From: Bacteroidota bacterium
GTDB taxonomy: Bacteria > Bacteroidota > Bacteroidia > 2-12-FULL-35-15
Direction of reading: 5' to 3'
Assembly: GCA_947504725.1 (NCBI GenBank)
Contig: CANNHN010000001.1
Span: 62,001 to 126,000 of the forward strand
DNA: 64,000 nucleotides
Shown here: piece by piece, positions 17,243-24,325 of the stretch
How positions within the stretch are numbered: the stretch's first letter is position 1
How the letters are laid out: every line of letters begins with the position of its first letter
The notes under the pieces: model-generated
Database searches by the model: none
What the model saw: only the letters and a program-made list of their open reading frames with translations
Told to the model about the DNA's origin: nothing
Position numbers and translations under genes: made by a program

Positions 17243-17782
17243 ATGAGTATCGAAAAGCATTTATTAGAAAACACCATTGGCGTATTTAAAAACTATCGTG
17301 CTTTAGCAGAAAAATCATTTGCTCAATTAGAAGGAGATGATGAATACCATTATGCTCCAGATGCCGAATCTAACAGCGTTGCAATTGTAATTAAACATAT
17401 GGCAGGGAATATGATTTCACGATGGACTGATTTTTTAACTACTGATGGAGAAAAATCAACGAGAAATAGGGATAGTGAATTTATTGAAGGCAAAGAATCC
17501 AAAGAAGAATTGATTTTATATTGGAACAATGGATGGGAAGTATTTATGAATACTCTGAATTCTCTTAAAGATGAAGATTTAATGAAAACGATTACTATCA
17601 GAGGTGAATCAATGACTGTTGCACAAGCTTTAAATCGACAAACGGCACATTATGCCTACCACGTTGGACAAATTGTTTATTTAGCTAAACATATTAAAAG
17701 TAAAGAGTGGAATTCTTTATCTATTCCCAAGAACAAATCAGGTGAACACCTGAAAGGTGGCTATCTCGACAATATAAAGTAA
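17243..17782 (+). CDS. DUF1572 / DinB-like four-helix protein
   Basis: This 179-residue protein is predicted all-helical. Potential metal ligands are His in VIKHMAGNM and the pair in QTAHYAYHVGQIVYLAKH, the arrangement of the DinB/YfiT superfamily; the overall pattern fits DUF1572. Members are often metal-binding or thiol-dependent enzymes, but most have no known role. It follows ndh by 4 bases and is probably co-transcribed. Near its end CAGGTG-AA-CACCTG forms a short hairpin. Confidence 0.75.
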   Translation: MSIEKHLLENTIGVFKNYRALAEKSFAQLEGDDEYHYAPDAESNSVAIVIKHMAGNMISRWTDFLTTDGEKSTRNRDSEFIEGKESKEELILYWNNGWEVFMNTLNSLKDEDLMKTITIRGESMTVAQALNRQTAHYAYHVGQIVYLAKHIKSKEWNSLSIPKNKSGEHLKGGYLDNIK

Positions 17783-17805
17783 ATGTTTGATGAGAAATGG
17801 CAGAT

Positions 17806-17834
17806 GGAAAATGAAAGGACATCATCCATTTTCC
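17806..17834. repeat. Inverted repeat between DinB-like and rhomboid genes
   Basis: GGAAAATG (17806-17813) is complementary to CATTTTCC (17827-17834) with a 13-base loop, and a T-rich stretch follows at about 17850. It could be a weak terminator or a decayed dispersed repeat. Confidence 0.35.
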
Positions 17835-17871
17835 CTCATACATCATACATTTTTTTACTATATTTACATAT

Positions 17872-18483
17872 ATGATTACATACATTATTCTGGGCATTAC
17901 CATCTTTATTTCCATTACAGCAATGGATAATCATACTTTAAAAAATAAGTTGATGTTCAATGCGTATATGATTAAAGAAAGAAAAGAATGGTACCGCTTT
18001 TTTTCTCATGGTGTAATTCATGGTGATTGGATGCACTTGATTTTTAATATGCTTTCATTATATATGTTTGGCCGGACAGTTGAAGATGCGTTTGGTGCTA
18101 TTTTCGAAGCAAAAGGTGTTTTGTTTTTTATTTTACTTTATGTTGGTGGTTTGGCAATGTCATCTCTCTATTCTTACGAGCGCAATAAAGGAAATGTATA
18201 CTACAATTCGTTAGGTGCTTCTGGGGCTGTTTCTGCAGTCATTTTTGCATTCATTATACTCGCCCCCAATGCGCGATTAGGATTTATGCTTATTCCAGTG
18301 CCTATTCCAGCTTATCTTTTTGGTTTTATATATTTAGGTATTGAGTATTATTTAAGTAAGCGAGGCAACACAGGTATTGCACATGATGCGCATATCTGGG
18401 GAGCAATTTATGGAATTGTACTTACAATTGTTTTAAAGCCAAGTCTTTTTTCTTCATTCATTGATCAAATATTAGGTAGATAA
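17872..18483 (+). CDS. Rhomboid-family intramembrane serine protease
   Basis: This 203-residue polytopic membrane protein has the rhomboid catalytic dyad: Ser117 in GASGAV and His174 in AHIWGA. The helix with HLIFNM (His55, Asn59) stabilises the oxyanion. Six hydrophobic segments are visible. Rhomboids cleave transmembrane substrates inside the inner membrane, and the substrate here is unknown. The stop overlaps the next start by one base (TAATGA), indicating translational coupling to the phosphatase gene. Confidence 0.92.
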   Translation: MITYIILGITIFISITAMDNHTLKNKLMFNAYMIKERKEWYRFFSHGVIHGDWMHLIFNMLSLYMFGRTVEDAFGAIFEAKGVLFFILLYVGGLAMSSLYSYERNKGNVYYNSLGASGAVSAVIFAFIILAPNARLGFMLIPVPIPAYLFGFIYLGIEYYLSKRGNTGIAHDAHIWGAIYGIVLTIVLKPSLFSSFIDQILGR

Positions 18484-18959
18484 TGAAAGCAGTTTTTTTA
18501 GATAGAGATGGAGTAATAAATGTTGAACGTGGCTACACTCATCGTTTGGAAGACTTTGTCATATTACCTGATTTAATCGAAGTGTTACAACTGCTTCAAT
18601 CAAAAGGATATTTATTGATTGTAGTTTCTAATCAAAGTGGAATTGCAAAAGAGCTTTATAAACAATCAGACGTTGAGATTTTGCATAAATTTATGATGGG
18701 TGAATTTGTGAAAAATAATATTAAGATTTCAGAAATATATTATTGTGTTCACCATCCAGATGTAAGTAAATGTATTTGTCGCAAGCCGGATTCATTATTT
18801 GTAGAAAAAGGGTTGGCGCGTTTTGGTATTGATCCCCAAAAATCCTATTTTATTGGAGATAAAGAGCGTGATACAGAAGCAGCTGAAAAAGCAGGAGTAA
18901 AAGGGATTTTAATTGAAGCAAATATTTCATTAAAAACCATTTTAAATCAAATTAACTAA
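18483..18959 (+). CDS. gmhB: HAD-IIIA phosphatase, GmhB-type (heptose bisphosphate phosphatase)
   Basis: This 158-residue HAD phosphatase has the nucleophile motif FLDRDGVIN (Asp7, Asp9). VVSNQSGI is motif 2. The zinc loop uses Cys88, His90, Cys97 and Cys99. YFIGDKERDTEAA is motif 4. GmhB removes the 7-phosphate from D-glycero-D-manno-heptose 1,7-bisphosphate during ADP-heptose synthesis for lipopolysaccharide. The close relative HisB-N is excluded by lack of histidine genes nearby, though only weakly. It overlaps the rhomboid gene by one base. Confidence 0.85.
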   Translation: MKAVFLDRDGVINVERGYTHRLEDFVILPDLIEVLQLLQSKGYLLIVVSNQSGIAKELYKQSDVEILHKFMMGEFVKNNIKISEIYYCVHHPDVSKCICRKPDSLFVEKGLARFGIDPQKSYFIGDKERDTEAAEKAGVKGILIEANISLKTILNQIN

Positions 18960-18979
18960 ATTTACATCAGAATTTAGAT

Positions 18980-19831
18980 ATGGAAAACTATATTAATCAT
19001 AACGGAAATTTTATTTTGTCGGATGCCCCAATGGTAGCTGCAAATAATCGTTCGTTTAGATATGGTGATGCCTTGTTTGAAACCATTCGATTGACAAATT
19101 ACAATCCTCAGTTTTTAAAAGAACACTTGCTTCGATTAATTGCAGGAATGGATGTTTTAAAAATGGAAAGAAATCCAAATTTGAATTCCACTTTTTTAGA
19201 ACACGCCATTTTAGAATTAGCACAAAAAAACAATGTGACTTCCGATGGCCGAGTGCGCTTGACCGTTTATCGTAACGAAGGCGGTTTGTATGCTCCCAGC
19301 GACAATAAAGTTTCATTTGTTCTAGAAGTTTATCCGATAGAAGAGAAAGGATATATTCTTAATCAAAAAGGATATACTGTTGACTTGTATACTGAGTTCA
19401 AGAAAGCTCAAAATGCTTTGTCTTCAATTAAATCAGCAAACAGTGCTATTTATGTGATGGCAGGAATTCATAAAACGAATAACAAGCTGGATGAATGTTT
19501 GCTCTTAAATGACAAACATCATATTATTGAAGGGATAAGTTCGAATATCTTTGCAGTAAAAAATGGAGTGTTGTATACTCCACCTGTTGGTGATGGTTGT
19601 GTTAATGGAGTAATGCGTAAAAAGATTATTGAAATAGCTCAAGCAAATAAAATTGCAGTGTATGAAATTTCTGTAATGCAAAATGTATTGTTGGGTGCCG
19701 ATGAATTATTTTTAACAAATACAATCAATGGAATTCGTTGGGTTGTAGCCTATAAACAAAAAAGATATTTTAATGATACATCTCAAAAATTAACACAAAA
19801 ATTAAATGAGTTAATTGCAACTACTGTTTAA
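18980..19831 (+). CDS. Class IV PLP aminotransferase (BCAT / aminodeoxychorismate lyase-like)
   Basis: This 283-residue fold-IV PLP protein has FRYGDALFETIR near residues 26-37. The PLP lysine is Lys151 in SSIKSANS. IIEGISSNIFAV and LFLTNTINGI lie in the C-terminal half. The family includes branched-chain aminotransferase, D-amino acid aminotransferase and PabC. Length and the FxYGDALFET motif fit a PabC or IlvE relative, and I cannot separate these. It precedes pdxH by 2 bases. PdxH makes PLP, the cofactor of this enzyme, so the pairing is functionally plausible. Confidence 0.82.
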   Translation: MENYINHNGNFILSDAPMVAANNRSFRYGDALFETIRLTNYNPQFLKEHLLRLIAGMDVLKMERNPNLNSTFLEHAILELAQKNNVTSDGRVRLTVYRNEGGLYAPSDNKVSFVLEVYPIEEKGYILNQKGYTVDLYTEFKKAQNALSSIKSANSAIYVMAGIHKTNNKLDECLLLNDKHHIIEGISSNIFAVKNGVLYTPPVGDGCVNGVMRKKIIEIAQANKIAVYEISVMQNVLLGADELFLTNTINGIRWVVAYKQKRYFNDTSQKLTQKLNELIATTV

Positions 19832-19833
19832 TA

Positions 19834-20484
19834 ATGGAAGATTTAAGATTATACATAAATACATTGCGCCACGATTTTGCTAAGCAAACACTTGACAAAA
19901 AAGATGTGAATGTCAATCCGATTTTACAATTTGAAAAGTGGTTTAAAGAAGCAGTTGACGCAAAGGTGAACGAACCAAATGCAATGACAGTTGCAACGGC
20001 CTCTCCTGAAGGCAGACCATCAGCTCGCATTTTATTACTTCGCAATTTTGATGAAAACGGTTTTGTTTTTTACACAAATTATACAAGCCGAAAAGGTGGG
20101 GAGATTTTAAAAAATCCTTATGCTTCTCTATTGTTCTTCTGGCCAGTGTTAGAAAGACAAGTTCGTATCGAAGGAAAACTAACAAAGCAGAGTGCCGAAG
20201 AATCTGATAAATATTTTAAAACCCGTCCGCGTACCAGTAAATTAGGTGCATGGACATCCGAGCAAAGTAGAGTAGTGGCTAGCCGAACTGCATTGGATGA
20301 AGAATATAAAAAACTTTCTGAAAAATATCCTGGTGAAGATGTTCCTCGTCCAATTTATTGGGGCGGATACATTTTGGAACCAGCAAACATTGAATTTTGG
20401 CAAGGTCGACCAAGTCGTATGCACGACCGACTATTATATACAAAAGAAAAGGACAATTGGAAAATTGAGCGATTGGCTCCTTAA
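19834..20484 (+). CDS. pdxH: Pyridoxamine/pyridoxine 5'-phosphate oxidase
   Basis: PdxH oxidises pyridoxamine or pyridoxine phosphate to PLP using FMN. It has 216 residues, the usual size. Visible motifs are NAMTVATASPEGRPSARILL, FVFYTNYTSRKG, FFWPVLERQVRIEG and the C-terminal EFWQGRPSRMHDR, where Arg and His contact PLP. It starts 2 bases after the class IV aminotransferase and ends at a strong hairpin terminator. Confidence 0.96.
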   Translation: MEDLRLYINTLRHDFAKQTLDKKDVNVNPILQFEKWFKEAVDAKVNEPNAMTVATASPEGRPSARILLLRNFDENGFVFYTNYTSRKGGEILKNPYASLLFFWPVLERQVRIEGKLTKQSAEESDKYFKTRPRTSKLGAWTSEQSRVVASRTALDEEYKKLSEKYPGEDVPRPIYWGGYILEPANIEFWQGRPSRMHDRLLYTKEKDNWKIERLAP

Positions 20485-20486
20485 AT

Positions 20487-20519
20487 AAAAAAACCTTCAA
20501 GATTCTTGAAGGTTTTTTT
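20487..20519. terminator. Bidirectional rho-independent terminator
   Basis: CCTTCAAG (20494-20501) pairs with CTTGAAGG (20505-20512). The stem is flanked by A-rich sequence on the left and T-rich on the right, so it can stop both pdxH (plus) and bTHX (minus) transcripts. Confidence 0.9.
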
Positions 20520-20539
20520 ATTTGATTTTTTTAATCTTA

Positions 20540-20731
20540 TTAAGCTTTTTTAGCTGCTTTTTTCGGTGCTGCTGCTTTTTTTGGAGCTGCTGCTTTTTTA
20601 GGAGCTGCCGCTTTTTTAGCTGGAGCTGCTGCTCTTTTTGCTCTTGATTTTGCAGTTTTGCTTTTTCTTGTTACTCCGAAAGAGCCCATTGATAATTTAC
20701 CTTTTTTGCTTTTTTTATCGCCTTTTCCCAT
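20540..20731 (-). CDS. Ribosomal small-subunit protein bTHX with Ala/Lys/Pro-rich tail
   Basis: This 63-residue, very basic protein opens with GKGDKKSKKGKLSMGSFGV, the bTHX signature; bTHX is a short peptide that sits in the head of the 30S subunit. Known bTHX proteins end soon after this motif. Here about 30 more residues follow, including three tandem KKAAAP units and an AAKKA end that resembles histone H1-like tails. The gene has its own promoter (20767-20797). Confidence 0.85.
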   Translation of the reverse strand: MGKGDKKSKKGKLSMGSFGVTRKSKTAKSRAKRAAAPAKKAAAPKKAAAPKKAAAPKKAAKKA

Positions 20732-20766
20732 AATAGTTTTTATTGTGTTTTGGTTAATTTCTAGTA

Positions 20767-20797
20767 CAAACGTACGTTAATTTTATAAAATAATCAA
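20767..20797 (-). promoter_or_regulatory. Promoter for bTHX
   Basis: On the minus strand TTG (20797-20795) is followed after 20 bases by TACGTTTG (20774-20767), a TAnnTTTG box. The ATG lies about 35 bases downstream at 20731. This is close to the consensus Bacteroidota promoter. Confidence 0.75.
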
Positions 20798-20812
20798 ATT
20801 GTTATTGTCTTA

Positions 20813-21484
20813 CTACTTGATATTATTTTTTGCTAAGTAGTCTTTTTCAATCAATTCTACTTTTGGAATGGAATTTCTTAACCATCTTAAAAGCAACTCT
20901 TCTTTTTCTGGATCATTTAAATGCCAATTGACATTCGATTTGTGAAGCTTCTCTTTCAATGAATGTAAACACAATGCAGCACTTACTGAAATATTGAAAC
21001 TTTCTGTAAAACCATACATAGGAATTTTTACAAATTCATCTGCATGCTCTCGAACGGTATCTGAAATACCAGTTAATTCTGTTCCGAAAAATAACGCAAG
21101 TGGTTTGTCTATGGATAAGTCTTCTAAATTGCAATCTTTTTCGTGCGGAGTAGTTGCAACAATTCTATAACCTTGAGCTTTTAGTTTTTTAATACAATCC
21201 AACGAATTGTTTTCTTCTTTTCTATAACGATGTAAGTTTAACCATTTTGGTGCACCTAATGCTATGTCCTTGTTTACGGTGTAAGCATTTTTGTTCTCGA
21301 TGATGTGAATATCTTGTATTCCAAATATATCACAAGAACGCAAAACAGCACTTGCATTGTGCGGTTGGTATAAATCTTCCAAAGCAATGGTAATATGCCT
21401 TGTCCTATAATCTAAAACAGTATCAAACTTACCTCTGCGTGTTTCAGAAATGAATTGCGATAAATATGTGATTAGTGCCTTCAT
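20813..21484 (-). CDS. trmH: TrmH/SpoU-family RNA 2'-O-methyltransferase
   Basis: This 223-residue SPOUT enzyme has all three motifs: NASAVLRSCDIFG (motif 1, with the catalytic Arg), LALFFGTELTGISD (motif 2) and IPMYGFTESFNISVSAAL (motif 3), where the SAM-binding knot forms. TrmH methylates the ribose of G18 in tRNA. An rRNA target is the alternative. The short length with an N-terminal helix and no extra RNA-binding domain fits TrmH. It is followed on the minus strand by the bTHX gene. Confidence 0.88.
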   Translation of the reverse strand: MKALITYLSQFISETRRGKFDTVLDYRTRHITIALEDLYQPHNASAVLRSCDIFGIQDIHIIENKNAYTVNKDIALGAPKWLNLHRYRKEENNSLDCIKKLKAQGYRIVATTPHEKDCNLEDLSIDKPLALFFGTELTGISDTVREHADEFVKIPMYGFTESFNISVSAALCLHSLKEKLHKSNVNWHLNDPEKEELLLRWLRNSIPKVELIEKDYLAKNNIK

Positions 21485-21486
21485 CT

Positions 21487-21574
21487 TGTCAGCTCGAGCG
21501 AAGTCGAGAGATCTTTATATTCGTATTAGCTGCTTATAATTTAAATAGATTCCTCCGCTTCGGTCAGAATGACA
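21487..21574. repeat. Dispersed intergenic repeat, family A (inverted-arm element)
   Basis: The left arm (TGTCAGCTCGAGCGAAGTCG..., from 21487) and the right arm (ending GGTCAGAATGACA near 21574) are imperfect inverted copies of each other, about 30 bases each, around an AT-rich centre. The arms match the repeats at 10335-10366 and 13138-13200. The element occupies nearly the whole gap between trmH and the arginase-family gene. Confidence 0.7.
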
Positions 21575-21578
21575 ATTA

Positions 21579-22634
21579 TTAAATGCGTCCATTAGATTTT
21601 GCAACCATATTTGAAATACGATATAATAATCGTGCTCCAACGTTTGCATCCCATTCATCACCTCCTGGAGCAACTTCATTGATGTCAAAAGCGATGATTC
21701 GTTTTCCTGAATCAACAATTTTTTCAATTAACATTAATATTTGTTCAAATTCAAAACCTCCAGCTACAGGTGTTCCTGTACTAGGACAAAGTTTTGGATC
21801 TAAACCATCAATATCAAAACTTAAATAAACTTCGTTTGGTAACTGAGCTATAATGTCGTTGCAGATAGTAGTCCAAGTTATGCCATCTAATTGTCGGTGT
21901 TTAATATCTCTATCAAAAAAAGTCTGAATTCTTCCGTTTGAGTTTTTTATCAAATCATATTCTGCCTGACAATAATCACGAATACCTACTTGTACCAATT
22001 TTGATACTTGTGGAATTTTTAAAGCATTGAACATAATAGATGCATGAGAAAATTCAAATCCTTCATAAGCATCTCGCAAATCAGCGTGAGCATCAATTTG
22101 TAAAATAGCGAATGAATTATTCTTTTCAGCAAGTGCTTGCATCAAGCCAAGTGGAGTAGAGTGGTCGCCACCCAACAATGCAACAATTTTATTTTTATCC
22201 ATGAATGAAAGTGATTTCTCTTTCACCCATTTATTCATTTTTATACACTCAGCATTGATAAGTTGACGAATGTTTTCCATTTCTTCATTCGTCTCAGGAG
22301 AGTCGCCTTCTTGTAAAAGTTCTATATACGTTTCTGCTTTTCTTCTTAAGCTTTCACTTTTGCTTGAAATGTCATCAGATATTTTATCCATAGCCAAGCC
22401 AATTTTCCAGGCATCAGCAATTTTAGGGTCAAATAAGTCTACCTGATAAGATGCGTTGTAAACAACTTGTGGGCCTAATGCTGTTCCGCCACTATAGGAT
22501 ACTGTTACTTCCCAAGGAACAGGAAGAATTACGACTTCGGCTTCATCCACAGAAAATGGTAAGCCGTAAATATTGTTGTTTGCATCGCCCAAACCGTTTG
22601 GGTCGAAACTGTTTATTTTATCTTGTTTGCTCAT
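21579..22634 (-). CDS. Arginase/agmatinase/formimidoylglutamase-family hydrolase
   Basis: This 351-residue protein has the two-manganese ureohydrolase motifs: LLGGDHSTPLG, LQIDAHADLRD and LSFDIDGLDP, plus ISDD-like N-terminal helices. The family hydrolyses guanidino groups of arginine, agmatine or formimidoylglutamate. Length above 330 residues and an N-terminal extension resemble the Bacteroidota formimidoylglutamase/agmatinase-like group, but the substrate is uncertain. Its start (22634) is 35 bases before the hup terminator. Confidence 0.88.
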   Translation of the reverse strand: MSKQDKINSFDPNGLGDANNNIYGLPFSVDEAEVVILPVPWEVTVSYSGGTALGPQVVYNASYQVDLFDPKIADAWKIGLAMDKISDDISSKSESLRRKAETYIELLQEGDSPETNEEMENIRQLINAECIKMNKWVKEKSLSFMDKNKIVALLGGDHSTPLGLMQALAEKNNSFAILQIDAHADLRDAYEGFEFSHASIMFNALKIPQVSKLVQVGIRDYCQAEYDLIKNSNGRIQTFFDRDIKHRQLDGITWTTICNDIIAQLPNEVYLSFDIDGLDPKLCPSTGTPVAGGFEFEQILMLIEKIVDSGKRIIAFDINEVAPGGDEWDANVGARLLYRISNMVAKSNGRI

Positions 22635-22668
22635 GACTTAATTTTTGAGTCACGAAAGTACATAAAAT

Positions 22669-22701
22669 AAAAAAGTCCCGTATTTCTACGAGACTTTTTT
22701 A
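22669..22701 (-). terminator. Rho-independent terminator of hup
   Basis: AAAAAGTC and GACTTTTT flank a CGTA-TTTC-TACG core, giving a strong stem with A/T tracts on both sides. It lies about 20 bases after the hup stop on the minus strand. Confidence 0.85.
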
Positions 22702-22718
22702 TTTGATTTAGTCAACGA

Positions 22719-22994
22719 CTATTTGTTAACAGTTTTTGCTAATTCAGATCCAGCTTTAAATTTAGCTACTTTTTTAGCAGCAATTTTAATAGCTTTACCA
22801 GTTTGTGGGTTACGACCAACTCTAGCAGCTCTTTTAGAGATAGAGAAAGATCCGAATCCTACTAATGCAACTCTATCACCTTTTTTAAGTGCTTTTGTTG
22901 TTGCGTTTACGAATGCATCTAATGCTCTTTGAGCATCTGCTTTTGTCAATTTTGCTTCTGCTGAGATAGCATCAACTAATTCTGCTTTGTTCAT
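22719..22994 (-). CDS. hup: HU-family nucleoid DNA-binding protein
   Basis: This 91-residue protein has typical HU features: MNKAELVDAISAEAKLTK at the start, VGFGSFSI, and the DNA-binding arm AARVGRNPQTGKAI, with the conserved RNP. HU dimers bend DNA and compact the nucleoid. It has a consensus promoter upstream and a strong terminator downstream, so it is monocistronic and probably highly expressed. Confidence 0.97.
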   Translation of the reverse strand: MNKAELVDAISAEAKLTKADAQRALDAFVNATTKALKKGDRVALVGFGSFSISKRAARVGRNPQTGKAIKIAAKKVAKFKAGSELAKTVNK

Positions 22995-23034
22995 TTTGTT
23001 TTGTTTTAAAAGGGTTTAACATTTAATTATATAA

Positions 23035-23064
23035 CAAAATTAGTATGATTCACTATCTGTGCAA
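23035..23064 (-). promoter_or_regulatory. Consensus promoter for hup
   Basis: On the minus strand TTG (23064-23062) is separated by exactly 19 bases from TAATTTTG (23042-23035). This is the textbook Bacteroidota arrangement. The start codon is about 40 bases downstream. The remaining sequence to 23253 shows nothing clear beyond short AT-rich stretches. Confidence 0.8.
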
Positions 23065-23253
23065 CATTTAGAGCTAAAAAAATGAGAAATTGTTGATAAG
23101 TCGCCTTTTTGTTAATAACTAGGTCTGTAAGGCTATATATAGTTATTGTTCAGGATAATCGAAAATTGAACCGACTTTTATTGTTATTGATTAGACACTT
23201 AGTAGTCTAATAATGAGCGGGAGTAGTAATAGTAAGTATTGAAAATCAGGTAA

Positions 23254-24222
23254 TTATTGTGATATTTTCCACTCGTTATTTATCGGAAATCCTCTTAGGA
23301 AGTCGGTTGTAGCCATTTTCTTCTTGCCAGCCAATTGCAATTCTTTTACGATAATATAGCCATCTTTTACTGCAATCTTCAAATTCGTTTTTGAATCAGT
23401 AATTACACTATATATAGCATGTGTTTGGTTGCTAATTTCTTTTTCCGTCTTAAATAGTTTTAGCGAATATGTTTTCCCGTCAGGAGCAATTAAGCTTGAA
23501 TAAGCTGCAGGATAAGGGCTTAAGCCACGTATAAAGTTATGGATTTCTAAAACAGTTTTGCTCCAATCAATTTTGCAATCTTCTTTAAAAATTTTAGGTG
23601 CATGTTTTTCTTGTTCTCCGTTTGCAATAAATTCAGATTGATCAATTTGTGGATACTTATTTTCTTCAATAGCTTTTACGGTTTTTAAAACCAAATTTGC
23701 TCCAACTAACATCAATCGATCGTGAATTTCTCCTGCTGTTTCATTTTCTGCAATCGGTGTTTTTTCTCTGAAGATAATTTTGCCTGTATCAATTTCATGT
23801 TGAAGGAAAAATGTGGAGACACCTGTTTCTTTTTCACCATTTATAACTGCCCAGTTGATTGGAGCAGCACCTCTGTATTGAGGCAACAAGGAGCCATGCA
23901 AGTTGAATGTCCCCAATCGTGGCATCTCCCAAACAACAACCGGTAACATTCTAAATGCAACTACAATTTGTAAATCAGCTTTTAAATCTCGAAGTTGTTG
24001 AAGGAAATTTTCGTCTTTTAATTTTTCAGGTTGAAGAATGTTTAAGCCTTTTTCTAACGCATAATTTTTTACTGCCGATTGCTGAATTTCTTGTCCCCGC
24101 CCCGCAGGTTTATCTGGAACAGTAATAACTCCAACAATGTTGTAATTATTTTTTACTAATATGTCGAGCGATTCCACCGCAAATTCTGGTGTGCCCATAA
24201 ATATAATTCGAAGTTGGCTCAT
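23254..24222 (-). CDS. fmt: Methionyl-tRNA formyltransferase
   Basis: Fmt formylates initiator Met-tRNA using 10-formyl-THF. It has 322 residues, the usual length. The start MSQLRIIFMGTPEFAVESL is typical. The formyl-THF site FNLHGSLLPQYRGAAP contains the catalytic Asn and His, and EIDTGKII supplies the Asp. A C-terminal tRNA-binding domain follows from about residue 205 (KIDWSKTVLEIHNFIRGLSP). Confidence 0.97.
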   Translation of the reverse strand: MSQLRIIFMGTPEFAVESLDILVKNNYNIVGVITVPDKPAGRGQEIQQSAVKNYALEKGLNILQPEKLKDENFLQQLRDLKADLQIVVAFRMLPVVVWEMPRLGTFNLHGSLLPQYRGAAPINWAVINGEKETGVSTFFLQHEIDTGKIIFREKTPIAENETAGEIHDRLMLVGANLVLKTVKAIEENKYPQIDQSEFIANGEQEKHAPKIFKEDCKIDWSKTVLEIHNFIRGLSPYPAAYSSLIAPDGKTYSLKLFKTEKEISNQTHAIYSVITDSKTNLKIAVKDGYIIVKELQLAGKKKMATTDFLRGFPINNEWKISQ

Positions 24223-24244
24223 TCTTGTTTTTTAATACTATTCG

Positions 24245-24325
24245 ATGAAAAAGAATATGCTTATGTTTGTTTTATTATCTGCTTGTAAAACTAAAAATAA
24301 TTTCAGCGCAAAAAACGGAATATGA
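24245..24325 (+). CDS. 26-residue lipoprotein-like micro-ORF coupled to the SLC13 gene
   Basis: An ATG at 24245 opens a 26-codon frame. It encodes a basic start (MKKN), a short hydrophobic stretch (MLMFVLL) and a lipobox-like LLSAC at residues 9-13, followed by a short polar tail. Its TGA overlaps the ATG of the SLC13 transporter (ATGA), which suggests translational coupling. It could be a minimal lipoprotein, a leader peptide that controls the transporter, or a decayed lipoprotein gene. I know of no family. Confidence 0.45.
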   Translation: MKKNMLMFVLLSACKTKNNFSAKNGI

